DNA of 27,706 bases. Origin: Leptotrichia hongkongensis (GTDB lineage Bacteria > Fusobacteriota > Fusobacteriia > Fusobacteriales > Leptotrichiaceae). Numbering within the stretch: the stretch's first letter is position 1; each line of letters starts with the position of its first letter. Position numbers and translations under genes: made by a program. The DNA is taken from the NCBI RefSeq assembly GCF_041538065.1, contig NZ_JBGORW010000015.1, positions 1 through 27,706 of the forward strand, given 5' to 3'. Below the pieces are notes generated by a model. The model saw only the letters and a list, made by a program, of their open reading frames with translations, made no database searches and was not told the DNA's origin. This document shows positions 6,401 through 13,677 of the stretch, one piece after another.

Positions 6401-7534
6401 ATGAGATTTGAAACAAAAACAATACATGGAATAAGAAATGGAAAAAAGAAAGAACTTTGGGGAACAAATGTTAATTTTGCTTCAACTTTTCCTGTTGCGG
6501 AATTTGGAGTAACGCAGGAATTTGAATATTCAAGAGTTTCGGCTCCTACGAGAAATGAGCTTGAAGAAATACTTGCTGCATTGGAAAATGGGAAATATGG
6601 GTATGCCTTTTCATCGGGAATGGCGACTACAACGTCTGTATTTACAATGTTTAAAGCTGGAGATCATATTATTTTAGGTCAGGATATTTATGGTGGGACT
6701 TATAGAATTGTTCATGATATTTATTCAAAATTTGGATTGGAATACACTTTTGTCGATACAACTGATTTGGATAATATTAGAAATGCTATTAAAGAAAATA
6801 CAAAGGCTATTTTTATTGAAACTCCGTCAAATCCATTGCTTGATGTTACAGATATGAGAGGAGTTGTAGAAATTGCAAAAGAACATAATTTGATAACAAT
6901 TGCAGATAATACTTTTATGACGCCGTATTTGCAAAAACCGCTTGATTTTGGGATTGATATTGTAATTCATAGTGCGACTAAATTTTTATCTGGGCATCAT
7001 GATTTGCTGGCTGGAGTTGCGATTACAAATGATGAGGGGCTTGCGGAAAAAATTAAATTTTCACAAGTTGCGGCTGGAGCTTTAATTTCTCCATTTGACA
7101 GCTGGCTTTTGATGAGAAGTCTTAAAACATTGAAACTTAGAGTGGAAGCGGCACAAACGAATGCGGAAAAACTAATAGAATTTTTTCAAAGCCATGACGC
7201 AGTTGATAAAATTTACTATCCGACTTTGGATACAAATAAAGGCAAAAAAATTCATGAAAGTCAGGCAACAGGCGGAGGTTCAGTATTCTCATTTACTTTA
7301 AAGGACGATTCAAAGGTAAAAACATTTTTTGAAAGTTTGAATGTGGCACTATTTGCAGCGAGTCTTGGTGGGGCAGAAACTTTAGTAACTCATCCAAGTA
7401 CAATTACGCACGCCGAAATGCCTGATGAAGAAAAAGAGGCTAGAGGATTTACAAATTCATTGATAAGAATAGCTGTTGGATTTGAGAATATTGATGACTT
7501 GATTGAAGATTTTAAACAGGCGTTGGAAAAATAA
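6401..7534 (+). CDS. PLP-dependent trans-sulfuration enzyme (cystathionine synthase/lyase or methionine gamma-lyase type)
   Basis: The 377-residue protein belongs to the Cys/Met metabolism PLP enzyme family. Visible signatures are NFASTFPV, the FEYSRVSAPTRNELE segment, SSGMATTT, the PLP-ring stacking region QDIYGGTYR, ETPSNPLLD, IADNTFMTPY, and the lysine motif HSATKFLSGHHD with the Schiff-base Lys at about 194. The C-terminal region SLGGAETLVTHPS is complete. Related enzymes make or break cystathionine or release methanethiol or H2S; sequence alone does not decide. I chose ATG 6401 (MRFETKTIHG) over the in-frame ATG 6383, since GGAG and GTGAG lie between them. The next gene follows after 18 bases. 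Confidence 0.93.
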   Translation: MRFETKTIHGIRNGKKKELWGTNVNFASTFPVAEFGVTQEFEYSRVSAPTRNELEEILAALENGKYGYAFSSGMATTTSVFTMFKAGDHIILGQDIYGGTYRIVHDIYSKFGLEYTFVDTTDLDNIRNAIKENTKAIFIETPSNPLLDVTDMRGVVEIAKEHNLITIADNTFMTPYLQKPLDFGIDIVIHSATKFLSGHHDLLAGVAITNDEGLAEKIKFSQVAAGALISPFDSWLLMRSLKTLKLRVEAAQTNAEKLIEFFQSHDAVDKIYYPTLDTNKGKKIHESQATGGGSVFSFTLKDDSKVKTFFESLNVALFAASLGGAETLVTHPSTITHAEMPDEEKEARGFTNSLIRIAVGFENIDDLIEDFKQALEK

Positions 7535-7552
7535 AGAATAAAGGAAAAACAG

Positions 7553-8239
7553 ATGGCAACAAAAAGAAGAAAAAGAACTGGAAGAAGTTCAAAAGCTGGA
7601 AATGAAAAATTGATTGCTGCAATAATTACTGTGTTATTAGCAATATTTGGATTTGCATACAATGGAGTGAATTCAGGATTTGGTAAAAAAAGATCAAAAA
7701 CAAGTAATTCTAAAAAAAATACAGCTTCAAGAAGTACAAATACTAATTATTCAAATAGTGCAGCTGTGCAGAATCCAACTATTCTGAAAGGTTATCAAGC
7801 TATAAAAGTAAGTGATGGAGATACCATGAACATTCAGAAAGTGGAAAATGGGAAATTTACTGGAGAAGTTATAAAAATCAGGATGTTTGGAATTGATGCT
7901 CCTGAAAAGGCGCAGGATTATGGGAGCGAGAGTAAGCAGGCATTAGAAAAGATGGTAAATGGAAAGACACTTGAAATTGAGGAGAAAAATAGGGATAGAT
8001 ATGGCAGAACAGTGGCTGTAGTATATGCTGACGGGAAAAATATAAATGAGGAAATGGTAAAAAATGGAAATGCCTGGTGGTATCAGGAATACGACAAAAA
8101 TGATACTAGAATGCAGATTTATCAGGAAAATGCCAAAAAGAATAAACTTGGCCTGTTTGGAAAAAGAGGATATATAGAGCCATGGAATTACAGAAGAGAG
8201 AAAAAGGCGGCGGCAACAAGTAGAACTAAAAACAGGTAA
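7553..8239 (+). CDS. Membrane-anchored thermonuclease (SNase-like)
   Basis: The 228-residue protein has a basic N-terminus (KRRKRTGR), one hydrophobic segment at about 18-36, a Ser/Lys/Asn-rich linker, and a staphylococcal nuclease domain from about 80 to 215. Residues matching the catalytic set are Asp90 in VSDGDT, Arg110, Asp115 and Glu118 in IRMFGIDAPE, and Arg152 in DRYGR. The family is Ca2+-dependent and cuts DNA and RNA. The N-terminus looks like an uncleaved anchor or signal peptide, so the enzyme probably acts outside the cytoplasmic membrane. AAGGA lies seven bases before the ATG. It is co-directional with obgE 60 bases downstream. Confidence 0.93.
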   Translation: MATKRRKRTGRSSKAGNEKLIAAIITVLLAIFGFAYNGVNSGFGKKRSKTSNSKKNTASRSTNTNYSNSAAVQNPTILKGYQAIKVSDGDTMNIQKVENGKFTGEVIKIRMFGIDAPEKAQDYGSESKQALEKMVNGKTLEIEEKNRDRYGRTVAVVYADGKNINEEMVKNGNAWWYQEYDKNDTRMQIYQENAKKNKLGLFGKRGYIEPWNYRREKKAAATSRTKNR

Positions 8240-8299
8240 TGAATTTAAGCAATTGTATTGAATGAATAAAAAGAACTAGAATAAAGAAAAGGTGATGAA

Positions 8300-9583
8300 A
8301 TGTTTATAGATGAAAGTGTAATTACAGTAATTTCTGGAAATGGGGGAGATGGAGCAGCTACGTTCAGACGTGAAAAATTTGTTCAGTTTGGAGGGCCTGA
8401 CGGTGGAGATGGCGGAAAAGGTGGAGATATCGTCTTTATCGCTGATCCAAATATTAACACGCTTGTAGATTTTAAGAGCAGTAAAAAATTTAAGGCACAA
8501 GACGGAACAAAAGGGGCTGCTGCACGTTCTACTGGAAAATCAGGTGAAGACTTGATTATAAAAGTTCCAGTTGGAACAATGATTAGAGATTTTGAAACAA
8601 ATAAACTGCTGCTTGACTTGGACAATCCAAATGAAAAAGTAATATTTCTAAAAGGTGGAGATGGCGGACGTGGAAATATCCATTTCAAGTCATCAGTAAA
8701 AAAAGCTCCAAGAATAGCAGAAAGTGGTCGTGAAGGTGTAGAATTAAAAATAAAGCTGGAATTAAAATTGCTGGCCGATGTGGCTCTTGTGGGTTATCCA
8801 AGCGTAGGAAAATCAAGTTTTATTAATAAAGTATCAGCTGCCAAATCAAAAGTTGCAAGTTACCATTTTACAACATTAAAGCCTAAATTGGGAGTTGTAA
8901 GAATGGGAGATGAGGAAAGTTTTGTTGTGGCGGATGTGCCAGGTCTTATTGAAGGTGCTCATGAAGGAGTGGGGCTTGGAGATAGATTTTTAAAGCATAT
9001 TGAAAGATGTAAATTGATTATTCACATTGTGGATATTTCAGGATTGGATGGACGTGATCCTAAGGAAGATTTTGTAAAAATAAATCATGAATTAAAAAAT
9101 TATAGTGAAAAATTGGCAAATAAACCTCAAATTGTTGTGGCTAATAAGATTGACATGCTTTATGAAGATGAAAAGTATGATGAATTTGAAAAATTTGTTA
9201 AAGAAAAAGGTATAAAATATGTTTACCCAGTCTCTGTAATTGCAAATGAGGGACTAAAGCCGGTTTTATCAAAGGCATGGGAATTAATTCAGGAAATACC
9301 TAGGGAAGAACTGGAAGAAGTTCATTCTGTTGAAGAGCTGATTCAGGAAAATAATAAAAAAGATGACTGGATTGTTAAGAAAACAGCTGACAATGTATTT
9401 GAAGTGGATGGACGTATTGTGGATGATGTGCTTAAAAAGTATGTGTTTATTGGAGAAGAAGGAATAATAAATTTCCTTCAGAAGATGAGAAGTCTTGGAA
9501 TGGAAACAGAGCTTGAAAAAGCTGGGGTTGAAGAAGGAGATATTATAATTATTGCTGGATATGAATTTGAATATATAGTTTAG
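8300..9583 (+). CDS. obgE: GTPase Obg/CgtA
   Basis: The 427-residue protein is a complete Obg GTPase, a ribosome-associated factor for 50S assembly and growth control. The glycine-rich Obg fold covers about residues 1-158 (GNGGDGAATFRREKF, GGPDGGDGGKGGD). The G domain has GYPSVGKSS at 165-173, TTLKPKLG, DVPGLIEGAHEGVGLG from 212 and NKID at 282-285. A C-terminal OCT domain of about 75 residues follows. AAGGTGAT precedes the ATG. In this window it is followed by miaA and an EIIA gene on the same strand, with no terminator visible between them. Confidence 0.97.
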   Translation: MFIDESVITVISGNGGDGAATFRREKFVQFGGPDGGDGGKGGDIVFIADPNINTLVDFKSSKKFKAQDGTKGAAARSTGKSGEDLIIKVPVGTMIRDFETNKLLLDLDNPNEKVIFLKGGDGGRGNIHFKSSVKKAPRIAESGREGVELKIKLELKLLADVALVGYPSVGKSSFINKVSAAKSKVASYHFTTLKPKLGVVRMGDEESFVVADVPGLIEGAHEGVGLGDRFLKHIERCKLIIHIVDISGLDGRDPKEDFVKINHELKNYSEKLANKPQIVVANKIDMLYEDEKYDEFEKFVKEKGIKYVYPVSVIANEGLKPVLSKAWELIQEIPREELEEVHSVEELIQENNKKDDWIVKKTADNVFEVDGRIVDDVLKKYVFIGEEGIINFLQKMRSLGMETELEKAGVEEGDIIIIAGYEFEYIV

Positions 9584-9647
9584 TAATAAATTTTTTAAAA
9601 AGATTTTCAGTAAAGATGTGGTTTACTTATAATGGGAGGTAAAGAAG

Positions 9648-10565
9648 ATAGCAGTAAGGAAAAAAGGAATTGTAATCGCAGGTGCAACTGGAGTAGGAAA
9701 AACAGACTTGTCAATAAAGCTTGCTAAAAAGATAGATTCAGTAATTATATCAGCAGATGCTTCTCAGATTTATAAGGAGCTGGATATAGGAACGGCTAAG
9801 ATAACAAGTGATGAAATGCAGGGAATACAACATTATATGATTGATATTATAAATCCTGATGAAGATTATTCTGTGGGAGATTTTGAAAAAACTGTAAATA
9901 ATATTTTGAATGAAAATGGTGAAAAAAATGAGAAAAATATTATTATTACAGGCGGAACAGGGCTTTATATAAAATCAATTACAGATGGATTTGCAAAACT
10001 GCCATCAAAAAATGCAAAAATCAGAGCTGATTTGGAAAGCAAAAGTATTGAGGAATTACAGAAAATTCTCAAAGAAATGGACGAAAAATCGTATAATGAA
10101 ATTGATTTGTCTAATAAATTGAGATTGGTTAGAGCAATTGAAGTTTGTATTTTGACCGGCGGGAAATTTAGTGAGCTACGTATACAAAATATAAGAAATA
10201 ATAATTATGAGTTCTTAAAGATATTTCTTACTAGAAATAGAGAAGAGCTTTATGAACGGATTAATAAAAGAGTTGAAATTATGATTGCAAAAGGACTTGT
10301 AGAAGAAGCAAAAAAAGTATATAATAAATATACAGAAAGTCTTTATAAAATATCTTCAATTGGATATAAGGAACTATTTAAATATTTTGAAGGGAAAATT
10401 ACGCTGGATGAAGCGATTGATGAAATAAAAATGGAAAGCAGAAGATATGCAAAAAGACAGATGACATGGTTCAAAAAAGAAAAAAACTATATTACTTATA
10501 ATTTATCAGAAATGTCTGAAATGCAAGTGCTAGACGATATTCTGAAAAAATGGGAAAAATTTTAG
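9648..10565 (+). CDS. miaA: tRNA dimethylallyltransferase (apparent ATA start)
   Basis: This enzyme transfers dimethylallyl to N6 of A37 in tRNAs reading UNN codons. The P-loop GATGVGKT (residues 12-19 in this numbering), ADASQIYKELDIGTAK, HYMIDIINPDEDYSVGDF and ITGGTGLYIKSITDG are clear. The C-terminal region IGYKELFKYFEG, ESRRYAKRQMTWFK is complete. No ATG, GTG or TTG lies in frame before the P-loop; the upstream stop is at 9630-9632. GGGAGG at 9634-9639 is eight bases before ATA 9648, so initiation at ATA giving 305 residues is my reading. A TTG at 9708 would remove the P-loop. A one-base error in the A-run at 9660-9665 with a start at ATG 9632 is an alternative. Confidence 0.9.
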   Translation: MAVRKKGIVIAGATGVGKTDLSIKLAKKIDSVIISADASQIYKELDIGTAKITSDEMQGIQHYMIDIINPDEDYSVGDFEKTVNNILNENGEKNEKNIIITGGTGLYIKSITDGFAKLPSKNAKIRADLESKSIEELQKILKEMDEKSYNEIDLSNKLRLVRAIEVCILTGGKFSELRIQNIRNNNYEFLKIFLTRNREELYERINKRVEIMIAKGLVEEAKKVYNKYTESLYKISSIGYKELFKYFEGKITLDEAIDEIKMESRRYAKRQMTWFKKEKNYITYNLSEMSEMQVLDDILKKWEKF

Positions 10566-10601
10566 AAAGGAGATTACAGGAAAATCCTGTAAAAAAACAT
10601 G
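10566..10601 (+). promoter_or_regulatory. Shine-Dalgarno separated from ATG by a hairpin
   Basis: AAAGGAG (10566-10572) is 26 bases before ATG 10599. Between them lies a perfect 8-bp hairpin, TTACAGGA (10574-10581) with TCCTGTAA (10585-10592) and an AAA loop. If the hairpin forms in RNA, the effective spacing becomes seven bases. An in-frame TAA at 10590-10592 excludes any start further upstream. Confidence 0.6.
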
Positions 10602-11048
10602 AAAATATTAGAATATTTGGTACCAGAAAGAATAAAAGTAAATTTAGAAGGTAAAACAAAGGAAGAAATTATTAAGGAAATGGCACAATTGTTTGTGAAA
10701 AGTGAAGTTCTTAATTCAGAAGACTTGGAAGAATTTGTAAAGGAAATAAATGAAAGAGAAAAATTGACACCAACTGGAATGCAAGACGGAATAGCTATTC
10801 CACATGCAAGAACACCACTTGTAAAAGAACTTTCTCTTGCTTTAGGAATTTCTCGTGAAGGAGTAGATTTTGAAAGTATGGATGGAGAACCTTCAAAATT
10901 AATTTTTATGATTGCAGCTCCAGAAGAAACAAAAAAAGAACATTTAGATTTATTGGCTGAGATTTCAAAATTATCTTATGAAGAAGAATTAGTAGAAGAA
11001 TTAAAAAATGCTTTAACAATAGAAGAAATTACAAATAAATTAAAATAG
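10599..11048 (+). CDS. PTS EIIA domain protein, fructose/nitrogen (PtsN) type
   Basis: The 149-residue protein is a single EIIA type-2 domain. The phosphorylated histidine is His69 in DGIAIPHAR; MIAAPEETKKEHLDLLAEIS is the second conserved block. Single-domain forms either feed a sugar EIIBC or act as a regulatory PtsN. No EIIB or EIIC gene is nearby, and the setting after obgE and miaA favours a regulatory role, though this is inference. The start is fixed by an upstream in-frame stop and by family alignment (MKILEYLVPERI). Its ribosome binding site is unusual, being separated from the ATG by a hairpin. It ends about 100 bases before the promoter of the FadA-like operon. Confidence 0.9.
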   Translation: MKILEYLVPERIKVNLEGKTKEEIIKEMAQLFVKSEVLNSEDLEEFVKEINEREKLTPTGMQDGIAIPHARTPLVKELSLALGISREGVDFESMDGEPSKLIFMIAAPEETKKEHLDLLAEISKLSYEEELVEELKNALTIEEITNKLK

Positions 11049-11144
11049 AGTTAACAAAATCATAAAAAAAAGAAATTTCCGTATTGAATTTAAAGGAATT
11101 TTTATATAAAAAAAACAAATTTTGTATTTTATTTGAAAAATTAA

Positions 11145-11173
11145 TTGTATTTTTTTATATAATTTGGTATAAT
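11145..11173 (+). promoter_or_regulatory. Promoter of the FadA/OmpA envelope operon
   Basis: TTGTAT (11145-11150), a 17-base spacer, and TATAAT (11168-11173) preceded by TGG as an extended -10. This gives a leader of about 80 bases before the first gene. It is one of the best promoter matches in the window. Confidence 0.75.
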
Positions 11174-11260
11174 AAGGATAAGTGATGATAGGTAAGTGAT
11201 TTAATAGTGATTTTATATTCAATTATTGTTATGAAATTAAAAAATTAGGAGGAAGATCGA

Positions 11261-11647
11261 ATGAAAAAGACAATATTCTTTTTGGTTGGAATAATGATGG
11301 TTTCGTCAATAGGTTTCTCTGCTGAAAAAAAGAGCTTAGAAAGTAGCTTAAGTTCAATTGAAAACCAATTCAATGAATTAATCAAAAAAGAAGAAGCACA
11401 AAAAGAAAGATATAGACAGCAAAAAGCACAATTGGAAGCTGAAGTAGAAGATTTGAAATCTAAACAAACAAGTAGAGAAAAATTATTAGAAAAATTAAAA
11501 GTAGATTCAGAAGTAAGATGGCATAGAGACAAATATAAAAAAATATTAAATAATGCCGAAACTCTCTACAAAAACATTGACAAAAGCATAGCAGAAAAAG
11601 AGAAAAAAATTGCAGAATTGGATACATTATTGTCGATAATGAATTAA
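11261..11647 (+). CDS. FadA-family adhesin
   Basis: The 128-residue protein has a cleavable signal peptide (about 1-21, ending GFSA) and then an almost entirely helical, Lys/Glu-rich coiled coil. Size, signal peptide and the C-terminal pattern SEVRWHRDKYKKILNNAETLYKN fit the FadA family. In Fusobacterium nucleatum the founding member forms helical hairpins that assemble into surface filaments binding cadherins. A strong AGGAGG precedes the ATG, and a consensus promoter lies upstream. It opens a five-gene operon ending in an OmpA-family gene. Host binding by this homolog is not shown by sequence; it may be a structural envelope protein instead. Confidence 0.85.
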   Translation: MKKTIFFLVGIMMVSSIGFSAEKKSLESSLSSIENQFNELIKKEEAQKERYRQQKAQLEAEVEDLKSKQTSREKLLEKLKVDSEVRWHRDKYKKILNNAETLYKNIDKSIAEKEKKIAELDTLLSIMN

Positions 11648-11670
11648 TGGAAAGGAATGGTAATTAAAAG

Positions 11671-12054
11671 ATGAAAGCAAAAAAATTATTATTTTGTGGG
11701 ATAGTAGCAGCATTATCTGTTCCAATGATGGCGGCTTCTCCACAGGAAGTGTTGAGACAAGCTAGAGAAGATTACTATAAAAGTATAAAAGCACCTAAAG
11801 AACGAAAAATAAAAACAGAAAAAATAGTAACAATTGATGAAGACGGTGTTGTAGAAGAAGAGAAAGTTAAACCTAAATCACCAATTGAAAAGCTTGAATA
11901 CAATGCTGCTAAGGCAGCAACAAGAGTAGACTTCTATGAAAGAGTAGTAAGAAGTGTACAAAGAGAAGAACAAGAATTAGCAGAATTTGACAGCGCTCTT
12001 GGAAGAGTTAGTGTTAAAAATAGTGTCAAAAAAACTAGAAAAACAGCTAAATAA
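11671..12054 (+). CDS. Secreted charged protein, unknown function
   Basis: The 127-residue product has a signal peptide (about 1-22, MKAKKLLFCGIVAALSVPMM then AA). A helical start follows (PQEVLRQAREDYYKSIK), then a central acidic-basic segment with VTIDEDGVVEEEKV, a helix about 70-105, and a lysine-rich tail. I do not recognise a family. AAAGGA lies 14 bases before the ATG, a long spacing. Its place between a FadA-like adhesin and a second secreted coiled-coil protein suggests a periplasmic or envelope partner. It lacks a cysteine lipobox and has no barrel signature. Confidence 0.8.
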   Translation: MKAKKLLFCGIVAALSVPMMAASPQEVLRQAREDYYKSIKAPKERKIKTEKIVTIDEDGVVEEEKVKPKSPIEKLEYNAAKAATRVDFYERVVRSVQREEQELAEFDSALGRVSVKNSVKKTRKTAK

Positions 12055-12119
12055 AACAAGCTAATTTAGTTATTTTAAATAAAACAATATTTTAAATAAT
12101 ATGTTAGAAAGGAAAATCA

Positions 12120-12617
12120 ATGAAAAAAATATTAGGATTAGTAGCTGTAATGGTGTTAGCAATGAGTCAAGTATCATTTTCAGCTCCAACAAATACTGAT
12201 GCCGCGGTACAAAGATTAGTTAAAGTAGCTAAACAAAGACAGGCACAACAAGCTAAAGAAGCAGCAAAAGGTGTTGTAGAAGAAGAAGAAGAAGTTATAG
12301 TAGTTCCAGTTGAAGAAACTGTAGAAACACCTGGTATGAGCGAAGAAGCACGTCAAAAAGTAGAAAATGCTAGATTACAAGCAAAAGAAAGAGCAGAAAA
12401 AGCAAGAGAAGCGGCTAGACAAAGAAAAACAAAAACAAGAGATTTAAGAACTCAAAGAAGAAATATGTCTGAAAGTAAAATGATGGACGCAGAAATTCAA
12501 AGAATTAGAAAAAGAGTAGATCAAATTAACGGTAACATTGAAAAATTTCATAAAACAAACGAAATGCTAGATCAAATGGAACAAAGATTAGACGCTATTC
12601 AAGATAAAATGAAATAA
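12120..12617 (+). CDS. Secreted coiled-coil protein, unknown function
   Basis: The 165-residue product has a clear signal peptide (about 1-22, ending VSFSA) and a helix rich in Gln, Lys and Ala. An acidic run with five consecutive Glu and a VIVVPVEE stretch follow, then two long charged helices (about 75-110 and 115-165) with heptad character (IQRIRKRVDQINGNIEKF). GAAAGGA precedes the ATG. I do not recognise the family. Repeated Arg/Lys and Glu on alternating faces suggest oligomerisation or binding to another coiled-coil protein such as the first gene of the operon. Confidence 0.8.
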   Translation: MKKILGLVAVMVLAMSQVSFSAPTNTDAAVQRLVKVAKQRQAQQAKEAAKGVVEEEEEVIVVPVEETVETPGMSEEARQKVENARLQAKERAEKAREAARQRKTKTRDLRTQRRNMSESKMMDAEIQRIRKRVDQINGNIEKFHKTNEMLDQMEQRLDAIQDKMK

Positions 12618-12675
12618 GAATAAATTAAAAAATTTAAAAAATAAATTTGGATGAATTAGAAAGGAAATAAAAAAT

Positions 12676-12873
12676 ATGAAAAAAGTAGCATTATTATTAG
12701 TAGGATTAGGAGCTTTGTCTTGTACAAACGCAAAATTAGTAGATTATAATACAACTAGATTAAATCATATTGAAGATTACTTAGATGAAAACAGACCAAA
12801 TCCAGGTAGCCAAAAATATAAATCATTAGAAAGAGAGGCTGAAAAATGGGTAGACGAACAACAACAACAATAA
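12676..12873 (+). CDS. Small lipoprotein
   Basis: The 65-residue protein has a short signal peptide with lipobox GALSC; Cys16 would be lipidated, leaving about 50 residues anchored in a membrane. The mature part is charged and ends in four Gln. GAAAGGA precedes the ATG. Its last 28 bases overlap the start of the OmpA-family gene in another frame, implying translational coupling. A small lipoprotein beside an OmpA-type peptidoglycan-binding protein suggests a joint role in tying outer membrane and wall together; that is inference. Confidence 0.82.
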   Translation: MKKVALLLVGLGALSCTNAKLVDYNTTRLNHIEDYLDENRPNPGSQKYKSLEREAEKWVDEQQQQ

Positions 12874-13364
12874 TTGCATTAGGGTTGTTAGTTGCTTCAC
12901 CATTGATGGCAAGAAGGCTGACAACTACTCAAATGAGAGAAAATACAATTAGAATTAACGCTCTTGAGTTAGAAGAGCCAGCTCCAGTTCCAGAACCAGC
13001 TCCAGAACCACCAAAAAATGAAACAATTGTGTTTGATTCTGGAAGATTGAACTTCGACTTTGATAAATCCGTAGTTAAACCACAATACTATGAATTGTTA
13101 AGAAATCTTAAAGATTATCTTGAACAACAAGATATGAGAGTTACAATTATAGGACATACAGATTCTAAAGGATCAGATGCTTATAATATGGCTTTAGGTA
13201 TGAGAAGGGCAGTAGCTGTTAGAGATAAATTGTTAGAATTTGGATTAAATCCTGCAAGAATCTTAGGTGTAGAATCAAGAGGAGAATCTGAACCAATCGC
13301 TCCAAATGATACTGCTGAAGGAAGATTTGAAAACAGAAGAATCGAATTCAAAACTACAAAATAG
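12846..13364 (+). CDS. OmpA-family peptidoglycan-binding protein
   Basis: The 172-residue protein has an N-terminal signal segment (about 5-23, TTIIALGLLVASPLMA) and a short Pro/Glu/Ala-rich linker (about 43-57, PAPVPEPAPEPP). An OmpA C-terminal domain follows (about 60-172). The domain shows LNFDFDKSVVKPQYYELL, VTIIGHTDSKGSDAYN (HTDS at 104-107), the arginine-bearing helix ALGMRRAVAVRDKL and the FENRRIEF ending. These residues bind diaminopimelate-type or related peptidoglycan. No N-terminal beta-barrel is present, so it is Pal-like in architecture but without a lipobox. GAGAGG lies seven bases before the ATG. The gene begins inside the lipoprotein gene and is followed by a terminator. Confidence 0.92.
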   Translation: MGRRTTTTIIALGLLVASPLMARRLTTTQMRENTIRINALELEEPAPVPEPAPEPPKNETIVFDSGRLNFDFDKSVVKPQYYELLRNLKDYLEQQDMRVTIIGHTDSKGSDAYNMALGMRRAVAVRDKLLEFGLNPARILGVESRGESEPIAPNDTAEGRFENRRIEFKTTK

Positions 13365-13677
13365 TAATAACCAGTATTAATAAAAATATTTTTATAAATT
13401 GTCTAGTTATTTCAATATTGGAATAATTAGGCAATTTTTTTGAAAAGTTTTAGAATTATAGTGAAATAAATTTAATTTTAGTGTATAATATAGGAAATAT
13501 TTTTTATATAAAGGAGTCTGATAGAAAATGTACTAAACTTATGTGAATTTCTATTATTTAATAGAATGAAAAATATATAAATTATAAAATTAATTTTAGT
13601 ATAATTTTAAAATATATTTGAATCTTAGATATCTAAATAAAAAAGTAAATGTAATTACAGAAAGAGGTGAAAAAATT
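13365..13677. promoter_or_regulatory. Leader region of the Ca2+ ATPase gene
   Basis: After the operon terminator lie two similar promoter-like blocks. TTAATTTTAGTG with TATAAT at 13484-13489 is followed by TTAATTTTAG with TATAAT at 13600-13605; neither has a good -35. Between them AAGGAG at 13511-13516 precedes a two-codon frame ATG-TAC-TAA (13528-13536). The arrangement looks like a partial duplication or a remnant. Confidence 0.4.
13397..13441 (+). terminator. Terminator of the FadA/OmpA operon
   Basis: A 15-bp stem (13397-13411 with 13422-13436, two G-U pairs) encloses a 10-base loop and leads directly into a run of T through 13441. Confidence 0.9.

Noticed and set aside
11072..11110. Possible terminator after the EIIA gene
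   Set aside because: The AAATTTCC/GGAATTT arms need a bulge, the loop is long and the T-run is short, so I do not call it with confidence.
13618..13677. N-terminal extension of the Ca2+ ATPase from TTG 13618
   Set aside because: No ribosome binding site before the TTG, whereas AGAGGTG correctly precedes ATG 13678, where family-like sequence begins.
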